This document shows, piece by piece, positions 1 to 6,828 of a DNA stretch of 10,491 bases. The position numbers and the translations under genes were made by a program. Location of the stretch: NCBI GenBank assembly GCA_947174375.1, contig CAMWIS010000047.1, positions 1 to 10,491 on the forward strand, read 5' to 3'. This DNA is from an uncultured Bacteroidales bacterium. Lineage in GTDB: Bacteria > Bacteroidota > Bacteroidia > Bacteroidales > P3. Position 1 is the stretch's first letter; every line of letters begins with the position of its first letter. The notes beneath the pieces are model-generated. The model worked only from the letters and a program-made list of their open reading frames with translations. It searched no databases and was not told the DNA's origin.

Positions 1-1
1 G

Positions 2-751
2 CCCAAGCAGGTGGAGCCGGAACTCGGCTTGTTCTTCGATGAAGACCCGACGCCTGAGCCGGTGCCCGAACCCGAACCGGTGGCCGCCCTGGTGCCCGAA
101 CCCGAACCCGAGCCTGAGCCTGAACCTGAACCGGTGCCCGAACCCGCCCCGATGCCTGAACCCGAGCCGGAGCCCGAACCCGCGCCATCGCCGGCCAACG
201 AGCTCTACGAAGCCATCAAGCAGGAATCGATGGCGCAGTTCACGGTCAAGGAAGAAGACCAGCCGCAATCCTATATCACGCAGCTGACGGCTATGGCGCA
301 GGCGCAGGTCAAGCCGGGCGAGCAGGATATGTCGGGCGTGGCGGTGTCGTCCACGGCCCGCCCCGATACCGCGCCCGAACCCGTGGTGGCGGGCGACAGC
401 CTCATGGACAGCCTGCGTTCCACGCGCGCCAACCTGCACGGCGGCCAACTCCGCACGATGGTCGATAAGTTCAAGGCCCCGCAGACGATATACGACATCC
501 AGCATACGCGCCCGGTCGATTTGAAGATGACCATCGGCGTGAACGAAAAATATCTGTTGACGCAGGAACTGTTCGACGGCAATATCAAGGCCTATGGCGA
601 GGCGGTAAGCCGTTTGAACGAAGCCGAAGACGCGGCGGCGGCTTCGGCGCTGTGGCAGACGATGTGCCGTCAGCACGCCTGGGACGAGAACTCATTGGCA
701 TACGCCACGTTCTACGATTTGCTCAAACGCCGTTTCCCCGATTTGGCTTGA
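2..751 (+). CDS. Pro-Glu-repeat protein with small Bacteroidota-type C-terminal domain (5' end outside window)
   Basis: The frame is open to the left edge, so the GTG at 11 is probably internal and the true start lies upstream. Residues are counted from that GTG. An acidic stretch is followed by a Pro-Glu-rich tract at about residues 13-61, then a polar linker, then a compact domain at about 168-246 (DLKMTIGVNEKYLLTQELF, ending in LLKRRFPDLA). From memory, domains of this pattern end many uncharacterised Bacteroidota proteins, often after a membrane segment and a low-complexity linker. The Pro-Glu tract would then be an extended spacer, as in TonB-like proteins. No membrane segment or catalytic motif is visible in the part present. 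The gene sits 48 bases before the gmk start. The function is unknown; coding status is secure, the domain assignment is less so. Confidence 0.75.
   Translation, partial: PKQVEPELGLFFDEDPTPEPVPEPEPVAALVPEPEPEPEPEPEPVPEPAPMPEPEPEPEPAPSPANELYEAIKQESMAQFTVKEEDQPQSYITQLTAMAQAQVKPGEQDMSGVAVSSTARPDTAPEPVVAGDSLMDSLRSTRANLHGGQLRTMVDKFKAPQTIYDIQHTRPVDLKMTIGVNEKYLLTQELFDGNIKAYGEAVSRLNEAEDAAAASALWQTMCRQHAWDENSLAYATFYDLLKRRFPDLA
47..193 (+). repeat. Pro-Glu dipeptide repeat tract (degenerate 6-bp repeat)
   Basis: The tract is built of hexamers of the type CCN-GAR, encoding mostly Pro-Glu pairs with occasional Val, Ala or Met. CCC, CCT and CCG alternate with GAA and GAG, so the DNA repeat is imperfect while the protein repeat is regular. 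It probably forms a stiff, acidic, extended linker, and such a tract may change length by slippage. Confidence 0.8.
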
Positions 752-778
752 TTTTATGCCCGATTTGCACTATTTTTA
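748..778 (+). promoter_or_regulatory. Weak candidate Bacteroidota promoter ahead of gmk
   Basis: TATTTTTA at 771-778 resembles the Bacteroidota -7 box TAnnTTTG except for its last base. A TTG at 748-750 lies 20 bases upstream, where the -33 element would be, and overlaps the stop codon of the upstream gene. This is an AT-rich island in GC-rich DNA, so chance resemblance is a real possibility. Confidence 0.25.
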
Positions 779-799
779 CAATCCAAAACAGTAGTGCAG

Positions 800-1378
800 A
801 TGATGGGAAGACAAGGCAAACTCGTTATATTCTCGGCCCCTTCGGGCTCGGGCAAGACCACGATTGTACGCCGCGTGCTGCCGATGTTGCCGCGCTTGGC
901 GTTTTCGGTATCGGCCACGTCGCGGCAGATGCGGCCGGGCGAACAGAACGGCAAAGACTACTATTTCCTTACGGCCGACGATTTCCGCAAGGCCGTGGCC
1001 GCCGGCGATTTTCTCGAATACGAGGAAGTGTATGCGGGTCAGTTCTACGGCACGTTGAAAAGCGAGCTCACGCGCATCTGGGCGCAGAATCAGGACGTGG
1101 TGTTTGACGTGGACGTCAAGGGCGGCCTGCGCATCAAGGAGCAGTTTCCGAAACAGAGTTTGGCCATCTTCATCCAGCCGCCCTCCGTGGCCGAGTTAAA
1201 GCGCCGCCTGGAAGGGCGCGGCACGGAAACGCCCGAGACGTTGAAAAAACGGCTCGACCGCGCGGAAGAGGAGCTGAGCTTTGCGCCCCGCTTCGATTTG
1301 CGCATCATCAACGATGACTTGGAACGCGCCGTGGCCGAAGTGCAGGCGGCGGTAACGGCCTTTTTGCAGGCGGAATAA
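800..1378 (+). CDS. gmk: Guanylate kinase
   Basis: Phosphorylates GMP (and dGMP) to GDP with ATP in the cytoplasm, a step of purine nucleotide synthesis and salvage. Numbering from ATG 800 (192 aa), the protein shows the P-loop APSGSGKT at 13-20, the GMP-binding segment SATSRQMRPGEQNGKDYYF at 38-56, FYGT at 82-85, the Walker B-like DVDVKGG at 103-109 and a lid region RRLEGRGTETPETLKKRL at 135-152. The length is normal for the family. Three in-frame starts cluster here: GTG 794, ATG 800 and ATG 803. No Shine-Dalgarno sequence discriminates, and I chose the first ATG. The following gene starts 9 bases after the stop, so the two are probably cotranscribed. gmk next to nadD is, as I recall, a common arrangement in Bacteroidota. 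Confidence 0.97.
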   Translation: MMGRQGKLVIFSAPSGSGKTTIVRRVLPMLPRLAFSVSATSRQMRPGEQNGKDYYFLTADDFRKAVAAGDFLEYEEVYAGQFYGTLKSELTRIWAQNQDVVFDVDVKGGLRIKEQFPKQSLAIFIQPPSVAELKRRLEGRGTETPETLKKRLDRAEEELSFAPRFDLRIINDDLERAVAEVQAAVTAFLQAE

Positions 1379-1387
1379 CCTACAGCG

Positions 1388-3079
1388 ATGAACAGCCGCC
1401 CGCTCATTCTCTATTTCGGTTCTTTCAATCCGGTGCATACGGGGCATATCGCCGTGGCGGAGGCGGCCTTGCGTCATTTCGACGGTCAGGCCGACCTGTG
1501 GTTTATGCTTTCGGCGCGCAATCCGTTCAAGGCCGAGGCCGATATGTGGCCCGACGAACGGCGGTGGGCCTTGCTCAACGAGGCCTTGGCCGGCCGCGCC
1601 GGGATGCGGGCCTGCGATATGGAACTGCACCTGCCGCGTCCGTCCTATACGGTGCATACGTTGGAACAGGTGCGTGCGCAGGAGGGAACGGCGCGGCCGC
1701 TCTACCTGCTCATGGGCGAGGACAATTTGGAGAAGTTTACGGCCTGGCGGTCGTTCGAGACCATTTTAGACTGGTGCCGCGTGTTGGTCTATCCGCGGGC
1801 CACGCCGGAGTCGGGCGCACCCGACCGCGCGGTCGGCGGGACGGAGGCCGTGCCGCGCCTCCCCGAGTCGTTGGCGGCCTATGCCCACCGCTTTATCTTG
1901 CTGCGGGGCGCGTTGCTACCGCAGAACTCTACGTATATACGACAGGGGGCGGCACGGCCGCAGTCCCTTATCGGCCACACGCCCGCCGACTGGGCCAAGT
2001 GCCTGCAATGGCGCGGGGCGCAGGCGGAGGCTTTGCGGGAGGCCGCGCGCGAGGTCAAGTTGGCCACGGTGGGGTCGCAGGTCTATCTGCGCGGCCTGAT
2101 CGAATACAGCAATATCTGCCGCAAGAACTGCTACTATTGCGGCATCCGTTCCGGCAATCCGTCCGTGAGCCGCTATGCGGTTACGGAAGCGGAGGTGCTG
2201 ACGGCCGTGGAAAACGCCTACCGCGCGGGCTTCGGCTCCATCGTGCTGCAAAGCGGCGAGCGGCAGGACGCGGCTTTCATCGACACGATAGAACGGCTCT
2301 TGCGGCAAATCGCCCGCCTGAGTGAAGGCCGCCTCGGCGTCACGCTCTCGTTGGGCGAACAGACACGGGAGACCTACGAACGCTGGCGCGCGGCCGGCGC
2401 CACGCGCTACCTGTTGCGCATCGAGACGTCCAACCCCGCGCTCTACGCGCAACTGCATCCCGAAGACCACCGTTTCGACGACCGTATCAAGGCGTTGGAA
2501 GCCCTTAAAGCCGCCGATTATATGGTGGGTAGCGGCGTCATGATAGGCCTGCCCGGTCAGACGGAGGCCGATTTGGCCGGCGACCTCGCGTTTTTCCGTG
2601 ATTTCGGCATCGACATGGTGGGCATGGGGCCTTATATCGAACACCGGGACACGCCGCTCTACGCGCGTCGGCACGAAATACCGACGCTGGCCGAACGCTA
2701 CGAACTCTCGCTCAATATGCTGGCCTTGCTGCGGCTCATCATGCCCACGCTCAACATGGCGGCCACCACGGCTATGGCTTCGTTGCATCCGCAGGGGCGG
2801 GAGGCGGCCTTGCGCATCGCGGCCAACGTCATCATGCCCAATATCACGCCGGGTCGTTACCGCGAAAACTATTTCCTTTACGAAAACAAACTCTGCATCT
2901 GCGGGAGCGAGCAGGACGCCAAGGACAATATCGAAGCTTTGGTGCGGTCGGCGGGTTGCGAACTCCGCTATTTTGAAAAGGGTGACCCCAAACACTATTA
3001 CGATAGGGTAGCAAATCCCGCGCCCGTTGCGCCGAGTGACAATAAGTCTGACGGTGTTGACCATTTCAAAACGCTTTAA
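1388..3079 (+). CDS. Fusion protein: nicotinate-nucleotide adenylyltransferase (NadD) + [FeFe]-hydrogenase maturase HydE
   Basis: A 563-aa protein with two complete-looking enzymes. The N-terminal part (about 1-205) is NadD, which makes deamido-NAD from nicotinate mononucleotide and ATP. It has GSFNPVHTGH at 11-20 (the HxGH nucleotidyltransferase motif), NPFK at 45-48, PSYTVHTL at 85-92, MGEDN at 109-113, W120 and the late NSTYIR at 180-185. The C-terminal part (about 212-540) is a HydE-type radical SAM enzyme of [FeFe]-hydrogenase H-cluster assembly: YLRGLIEYSN, then CRKNCYYC with cluster cysteines 244, 248 and 251, then SLGEQTRETY, RYLLRIETSNP, GVMIGLPGQT at 383-392, GMGPYIEHRDTPL and ANVIMPNITPGR. 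The frame runs through the join without a stop, and no in-frame ATG lies between residue 109 and the cysteine motif. HydE's usual N-terminal helices seem shortened. Residues from about 541 form a non-conserved-looking tail. A PylB-like radical SAM is a less likely alternative for the second half. Confidence 0.93.
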   Translation: MNSRPLILYFGSFNPVHTGHIAVAEAALRHFDGQADLWFMLSARNPFKAEADMWPDERRWALLNEALAGRAGMRACDMELHLPRPSYTVHTLEQVRAQEGTARPLYLLMGEDNLEKFTAWRSFETILDWCRVLVYPRATPESGAPDRAVGGTEAVPRLPESLAAYAHRFILLRGALLPQNSTYIRQGAARPQSLIGHTPADWAKCLQWRGAQAEALREAAREVKLATVGSQVYLRGLIEYSNICRKNCYYCGIRSGNPSVSRYAVTEAEVLTAVENAYRAGFGSIVLQSGERQDAAFIDTIERLLRQIARLSEGRLGVTLSLGEQTRETYERWRAAGATRYLLRIETSNPALYAQLHPEDHRFDDRIKALEALKAADYMVGSGVMIGLPGQTEADLAGDLAFFRDFGIDMVGMGPYIEHRDTPLYARRHEIPTLAERYELSLNMLALLRLIMPTLNMAATTAMASLHPQGREAALRIAANVIMPNITPGRYRENYFLYENKLCICGSEQDAKDNIEALVRSAGCELRYFEKGDPKHYYDRVANPAPVAPSDNKSDGVDHFKTL

Positions 3080-3092
3080 AATAAAGACAAAT

Positions 3093-4535
3093 ATGAAAAA
3101 GATGAATTTACGACAATCGGCCGTGCGGCTCCTCGCCGGCTTGCTGTGCCTCGGTGCGGGCGCGGCCATTCAACCGGCCCTGCAGGCGCAGGCGTTGGGC
3201 GAAACGGAATTGCAGACGCTGCGTCAGAGCTTCGACAAAGACGCCTCCACGCGCGCCATCCAAAACGTGCTGACGCAAGACGCCAACATCAAATCCAACG
3301 CGCTCAACCGCGAACGTCAAGGCAAAATCGACCATTTCTTCAAATACCGCGTCGATGTCAAGGGCATCACCGACCAAAAGCGTTCGGGCCGTTGCTGGAT
3401 GTTCACGTCCTTGAACACGTTGCGGCCGTTGGTCATGAAGAAATACAACCTCGATGCGTTCGATTTCTCGCACAACTACCTCTATTTCTACGATATGTTG
3501 GAGAAGTCGAACCTGTTTTTGGAAAATATGATCCGCACGGCCGACCGCGACCAGGACGACCGCGAAGTCGTGACCTTCTTCCAAAATCCCGTGAACGACG
3601 GCGGCGTGTGGAACCTCTATTATAACGTGGCCTCCAAATACGGCCTCGTGCCGGCTGAGGTCATGCCCGAAACCGAACACGCCAACGCCACCTCGCAGAT
3701 GGTGTCGCTCGTAAACGAACGCTTGCGCAAGGGCGGCATGGAAATCCGCAAGGCCGCGGCGCAGGCCACCGCCGACCAGCTGGACGCCGCGCCCACCGAA
3801 GCCGTGCTCCGCAACATCAAGATGGCGACGCTGAAAGACGTTTACCGCATCCTGAGCCTCTGCCTCGGCGAGCCGCCCGTACAGTTCACGTGGCGTTACA
3901 AGACCAAAGACGGCGACATCAAGGCCTTGGAGAACTATACGCCGATGCGTTTCTACGAAGAAGTGGTGCCGGCCGACTTTACGCCCGACCATTACGTCAT
4001 GATTATGCACGACCCCACGCGGCCTTACTATCAGGTCTATGACATCGCCAACTACCGCAACACCTACGAGGGCTTGAACTGGGTGTATCTGAACCTGCCG
4101 CTGGAAGACATCAAGAAAGCGGCCTTGGCTTCGATTAAGGCCAACGAACCCTTATATACGTCCAGCGACGTGGGCAAGCAGTTCCAGTCGGACGCCGGCA
4201 TTCTCGATACGATGCTCTACGACTACAACAGCCTGTTCGGCGTGGATTTCGGCATGGATAAGAAAGACCGCATCCTGAGCCGTCAGAGCGGTTCGGCGCA
4301 CGCCATGTTGCTGATCGGCTGCGATACCGACGGCAAGGACAACCCCGTCAAGTGGGAGTTCGAGAACAGCTGGGGCGCCAGCGCGGGGCATAACGGCTAC
4401 CTGACGTTTACCGACGGCTGGTTCAACGAATATATGTTCCGTTTCGTCATCAATAAGAAATATTTGGACAACAAGGCGTTGAAAGCCTTGAAGACGACGC
4501 CCGTGGCGTTGCCCGTATGGGATTATATGTTCTAA
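3093..4535 (+). CDS. Secreted aminopeptidase C / bleomycin hydrolase-family cysteine peptidase (C1B)
   Basis: A papain-fold peptidase of the PepC/bleomycin hydrolase type. Numbered from ATG 3093 (480 aa), the triad is visible: Cys101 in GRCWMF with Gln95 as the likely oxyanion residue, His403 in SAHAML and Asn425 in WEFENSWG. The length fits the family. Residues 1-34 look like a type I signal peptide (KK..R, then a hydrophobic core, then AQA before LGETE), so the enzyme probably acts in the periplasm or outside, unlike the cytosolic PepC of lactic acid bacteria. No lipobox is present. A GTG at 3027 would extend the frame upstream, but that extension overlaps nadD-hydE and would bury the signal peptide, so ATG 3093 is preferred. 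It starts 13 bases after the fusion gene and probably shares its transcript. Peptide uptake or protein catabolism is the likely role. Confidence 0.93.
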   Translation: MKKMNLRQSAVRLLAGLLCLGAGAAIQPALQAQALGETELQTLRQSFDKDASTRAIQNVLTQDANIKSNALNRERQGKIDHFFKYRVDVKGITDQKRSGRCWMFTSLNTLRPLVMKKYNLDAFDFSHNYLYFYDMLEKSNLFLENMIRTADRDQDDREVVTFFQNPVNDGGVWNLYYNVASKYGLVPAEVMPETEHANATSQMVSLVNERLRKGGMEIRKAAAQATADQLDAAPTEAVLRNIKMATLKDVYRILSLCLGEPPVQFTWRYKTKDGDIKALENYTPMRFYEEVVPADFTPDHYVMIMHDPTRPYYQVYDIANYRNTYEGLNWVYLNLPLEDIKKAALASIKANEPLYTSSDVGKQFQSDAGILDTMLYDYNSLFGVDFGMDKKDRILSRQSGSAHAMLLIGCDTDGKDNPVKWEFENSWGASAGHNGYLTFTDGWFNEYMFRFVINKKYLDNKALKALKTTPVALPVWDYMF

Positions 4536-4541
4536 AATCCG

Positions 4542-4549
4542 TATCTTTG
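4542..4549 (+). promoter_or_regulatory. Bacteroidota -7 promoter box (TATCTTTG)
   Basis: TATCTTTG matches the Bacteroidota -7 consensus TAnnTTTG exactly. It begins 7 bases after the pepC stop and ends 29 bases before the CoA-transferase start, followed by an AT-rich leader. No TTTG is seen 19-21 bases upstream, where the -33 element would fall within the end of pepC. Confidence 0.65.
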
Positions 4550-4578
4550 CGATTGGAAAATATAAAAACGATCATAAT

Positions 4579-5877
4579 ATGATGTACAAGGCAGTTTCCG
4601 CCGAAGAGGCGGTTAAGGTTGTGAAAAGCGGTGACCGCATTCACATCCATTCGGTGGCCTGCGCGCCGCAAGGTCTGATTAAGGCGTTGTGCGAAAGAGG
4701 CCGCCGTAAGGAAATCAAGGATATCAAAATCCAGCATTTGCATACGGAAGGCGAAGCGCCTTACAGCGCGCCCGAATTCGAGGGCATCTTCCAGCTGGAG
4801 TCGTTCTTCGTGGGCGCCAACGTGCGTAAGGACACGCAGGCCGGCTACGCCGACTATATCCCCATCTTCCTGTCCGAGACGCAGCGTCTGATCCGCGAGG
4901 GCTACTGCCGTCCGCAGGTGGCGATGGTGCAGATTACGCCGCCCGACAAACACGGCTATGTTTCGTTGGGTACGTCGGTTGACGCCACGTTGGCGGCCGT
5001 AGAGACCGCCGACACCGTGATCGGCGTCGTAAACCCGCAGATGCCGCGTGCTTTCGGCGACGCGATGATTCCCATTTCGATGATCGACGTGTTTGTGGAA
5101 GACGATGCCCCGCTGATTACGGCGCATTTCGCCGAACCCTCCGACATCGAGGTGCAGATCGGCAAGAATGTGGCGGCCCTGATTGAAGACGGCGCCACGT
5201 TGCAGATGGGTATCGGCAGCATCCCCAACGCCGTGTTGTCGCAGCTGACGAACCACAAGAACCTGGGCGTACACACCGAAATGTTCGCCGACGGCGTGTT
5301 GGGCCTCGTGCGCACGGGCGTCATCAACGGCGCGAACAAGCGTATCGACAAAGGTAAAATCGTGTCCACGTTCCTGATGGGCAGCAAGGATGTCTATGAT
5401 TTTGTGGACGACAACCCCGGCGTGCTGATGATGGACGTAGGCTATACGAACGACCCCTGCGTCGTGGCCAAGAACCCGAAGGTGACGGCCATCAACTCGG
5501 CCTTGCAGATAGACCTTACGGGTCAGGTCTGCGCCGACTCCATCGGCACCAAGTTCTATTCGGGCGTAGGCGGTCAGATTGACTTCATGCGCGGCGCTTC
5601 GTTGAGCGAGGGCGGCAAGCCGATTGTGGCGATGCCTTCGGTGACGAACAAGGGCGTGAGCAAAATCGCCAACACGCTGACGTTGGGCGCGGGCGTCGTT
5701 ACCACGCGCAGCAACATCCATTGGGTTGTGACCGAATACGGTGCCGTGAACCTCTACGGCAAGACGTTGCAGGAACGCGCGCGGCTGTTGATTTCAATCG
5801 CGCATCCCGACCACCGCGAGGAGTTGGACAAGGCGGCGTTCGAACGCTACGGTTCGCATTTCCATTTCGTGAAATAA
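4579..5877 (+). CDS. Acetyl-CoA hydrolase/transferase family protein, probably a 4-hydroxybutyrate- or butyrate/acetate-type CoA transferase
   Basis: A 432-aa class I-type CoA transferase that would move CoA between an acyl-CoA and acetate or another carboxylate through a glutamyl-CoA intermediate. Seen: an N-terminal half with GDRIHIHSVACAPQGL (18-33) and PPDKHGYVSLG (121-131), the glycine-rich QMGIGSIPNAV (209-219), the likely catalytic Glu234 in GVHTEMFADG, and GVGGQIDF (329-336) followed by GASLSEGGKP. The length suits the Cat2/4-hydroxybutyrate or butyryl-CoA:acetate group better than the longer succinyl-CoA (Cat1) group. Substrate cannot be settled from sequence reading. Two adjacent ATGs (4579, 4582) are possible starts. 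The gene has its own -7 box and terminator, so it is probably a single-gene transcript. It would serve short-chain fatty acid formation or use in a fermenting cell. Confidence 0.93.
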   Translation: MMYKAVSAEEAVKVVKSGDRIHIHSVACAPQGLIKALCERGRRKEIKDIKIQHLHTEGEAPYSAPEFEGIFQLESFFVGANVRKDTQAGYADYIPIFLSETQRLIREGYCRPQVAMVQITPPDKHGYVSLGTSVDATLAAVETADTVIGVVNPQMPRAFGDAMIPISMIDVFVEDDAPLITAHFAEPSDIEVQIGKNVAALIEDGATLQMGIGSIPNAVLSQLTNHKNLGVHTEMFADGVLGLVRTGVINGANKRIDKGKIVSTFLMGSKDVYDFVDDNPGVLMMDVGYTNDPCVVAKNPKVTAINSALQIDLTGQVCADSIGTKFYSGVGGQIDFMRGASLSEGGKPIVAMPSVTNKGVSKIANTLTLGAGVVTTRSNIHWVVTEYGAVNLYGKTLQERARLLISIAHPDHREELDKAAFERYGSHFHFVK

Positions 5878-5892
5878 AGTCGGAGCGGGGGC

Positions 5893-6828
5893 TTAGAGCC
5901 ATACGCTCAACAGCCCCAAAACGACCAAAACCAAGAAGAGGCCTTCCGAAAGGAGGGTCTCTTTTTTTCTGGTGAAGTAGTCGCCCGTGAGGTAGGCCGT
6001 GGAGAACAGGAGCGGAATCGTCGTGATGGCCACGTCGGCCGTGATCAGACCGAAATACAGGACAAAGTAGATGAAGGCGGCGGCGATGGCCGACGCGCGT
6101 TTGCGTTCCAGAATCTCGCCCTCGATGGGGTTCTGTTTCAGATAAATCCAGCCCAAGAAAGCCGTTATCAGCAAGACGAGCGCGAAGTAGAACGGCAGCC
6201 CGTCGGGCGGGAGCGGCAGACTTTCGGGCAGGAATGCCGGCACCCGTTCAAGCCAGGTGTTCAGCCAGTCGGTGTCCAGCAGAAAGTCGCGGATGCCCAT
6301 GAGCGCGAACGGCAACGCCATGCCGAGGATGGCCACGCCCCATACCCGTCCGCGGTTGGCCGAGTAAACGAGCAATATCAAGAAGATACAGGGAAGTGTA
6401 TATACTATTGTCGGGCAGACGAGCGTCACCGCCGACCACAGCACCGCCCCGTTGAGCAGGGCCGGCAGCGAAAATTCGGCCTCATACATCCGCAGGAAGT
6501 AATAAGCGGCCCACAGGAGCAGGAGCGGCACGCAGGTCAGGGTCGAAAGCGTGAAATCCGCGGGGCCGTCCGCGCCCGCCGCAAATCCGAACACCGTGCG
6601 GCACAGCAGATAGACCGCCGACACGAACAGGCTGTTTTTGGAGAGCTTATGCCGGTTGAGGATAAACGCAACCAAGCCCGCTTCCACCAACACGAGCAGC
6701 CAAAGCAGATACACGCGGTAGTCGCCGAAGCCGGTGGCGAAAAAGAACTTGCTCCACAAGCAGAGCGATAGGATAAACAGGAACAAGCCCTGTTTGGCCG
6801 AATTGTTTTTGCAGAAGCGAATCAGCAT
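5893..6828 (-). CDS. Polytopic inner-membrane protein of unknown function
   Basis: A 311-aa protein that is almost entirely hydrophobic, with roughly ten or eleven candidate membrane spans: near residues 14-32, 37-55, 62-84, 92-112, 122-155 (probably two), 162-180, about 210-228, two between about 245 and 280, and the last 20 residues. Basic residues follow several spans (NRHK after the second, RKK before the last). No transporter, transferase or protease motif is recognisable. Its size and character resemble Bacteroidota-specific uncharacterised membrane families such as DUF6427, but I cannot confirm that family. It converges with the CoA-transferase gene with 15 bases between the stops and diverges from recQ. 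The ATG at 6828 is the natural start, just before the first span. A weak -7 candidate on the minus strand (TAATTTCG, 6879-6886) lies upstream. Confidence 0.85.
   Translation of the reverse strand: MLIRFCKNNSAKQGLFLFILSLCLWSKFFFATGFGDYRVYLLWLLVLVEAGLVAFILNRHKLSKNSLFVSAVYLLCRTVFGFAAGADGPADFTLSTLTCVPLLLLWAAYYFLRMYEAEFSLPALLNGAVLWSAVTLVCPTIVYTLPCIFLILLVYSANRGRVWGVAILGMALPFALMGIRDFLLDTDWLNTWLERVPAFLPESLPLPPDGLPFYFALVLLITAFLGWIYLKQNPIEGEILERKRASAIAAAFIYFVLYFGLITADVAITTIPLLFSTAYLTGDYFTRKKETLLSEGLFLVLVVLGLLSVWL
5937..5968 (+). terminator. Intrinsic terminator for the CoA-transferase gene, inside the convergent gene
   Basis: An 11-bp stem (5937-5947 with 5952-5962, including two G-U pairs) closes a GAAA tetraloop at 5948-5951 and runs directly into seven T residues at 5962-5968. 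It lies 60 bases after the CoA-transferase stop. It is entirely within the last codons of the opposite-strand membrane protein, where the T run encodes part of an Arg-Lys-Lys segment. No T run follows it on the minus strand, so it should work in the + direction only. Confidence 0.85.

Noticed and set aside
2000..2110. Internal start that would make HydE a separate gene
   Set aside because: Only an in-frame GTG near 2068 is available, very close to the conserved core, with no leader resembling other starts in the window. The uninterrupted frame favours a true fusion.
1498..2325. 275-codon + strand frame inside nadD-hydE
   Set aside because: It is an alternative frame of the fusion gene with Gly/Arg/Ala-rich composition and no motif.
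3027..3092. Upstream GTG extension of the PepC-type gene
   Set aside because: It overlaps nadD-hydE by 53 bases and would place 22 residues before a clear signal peptide starting at ATG 3093.
3093..3160. Lipoprotein signal at GLLC in the PepC-type protein
   Set aside because: The residues before Cys19 do not fit a lipobox (Leu at -1), and the hydrophobic core continues past it.
1916..3169. 417-codon minus-strand frame opposite the HydE half
   Set aside because: Same GC-driven shadow effect; it spans the gene boundary into pepC and has no domain.
4450..5721. 423-codon minus-strand frame opposite the CoA-transferase gene
   Set aside because: Arg/His-rich translation without recognisable motifs, fully opposite a well-supported gene.
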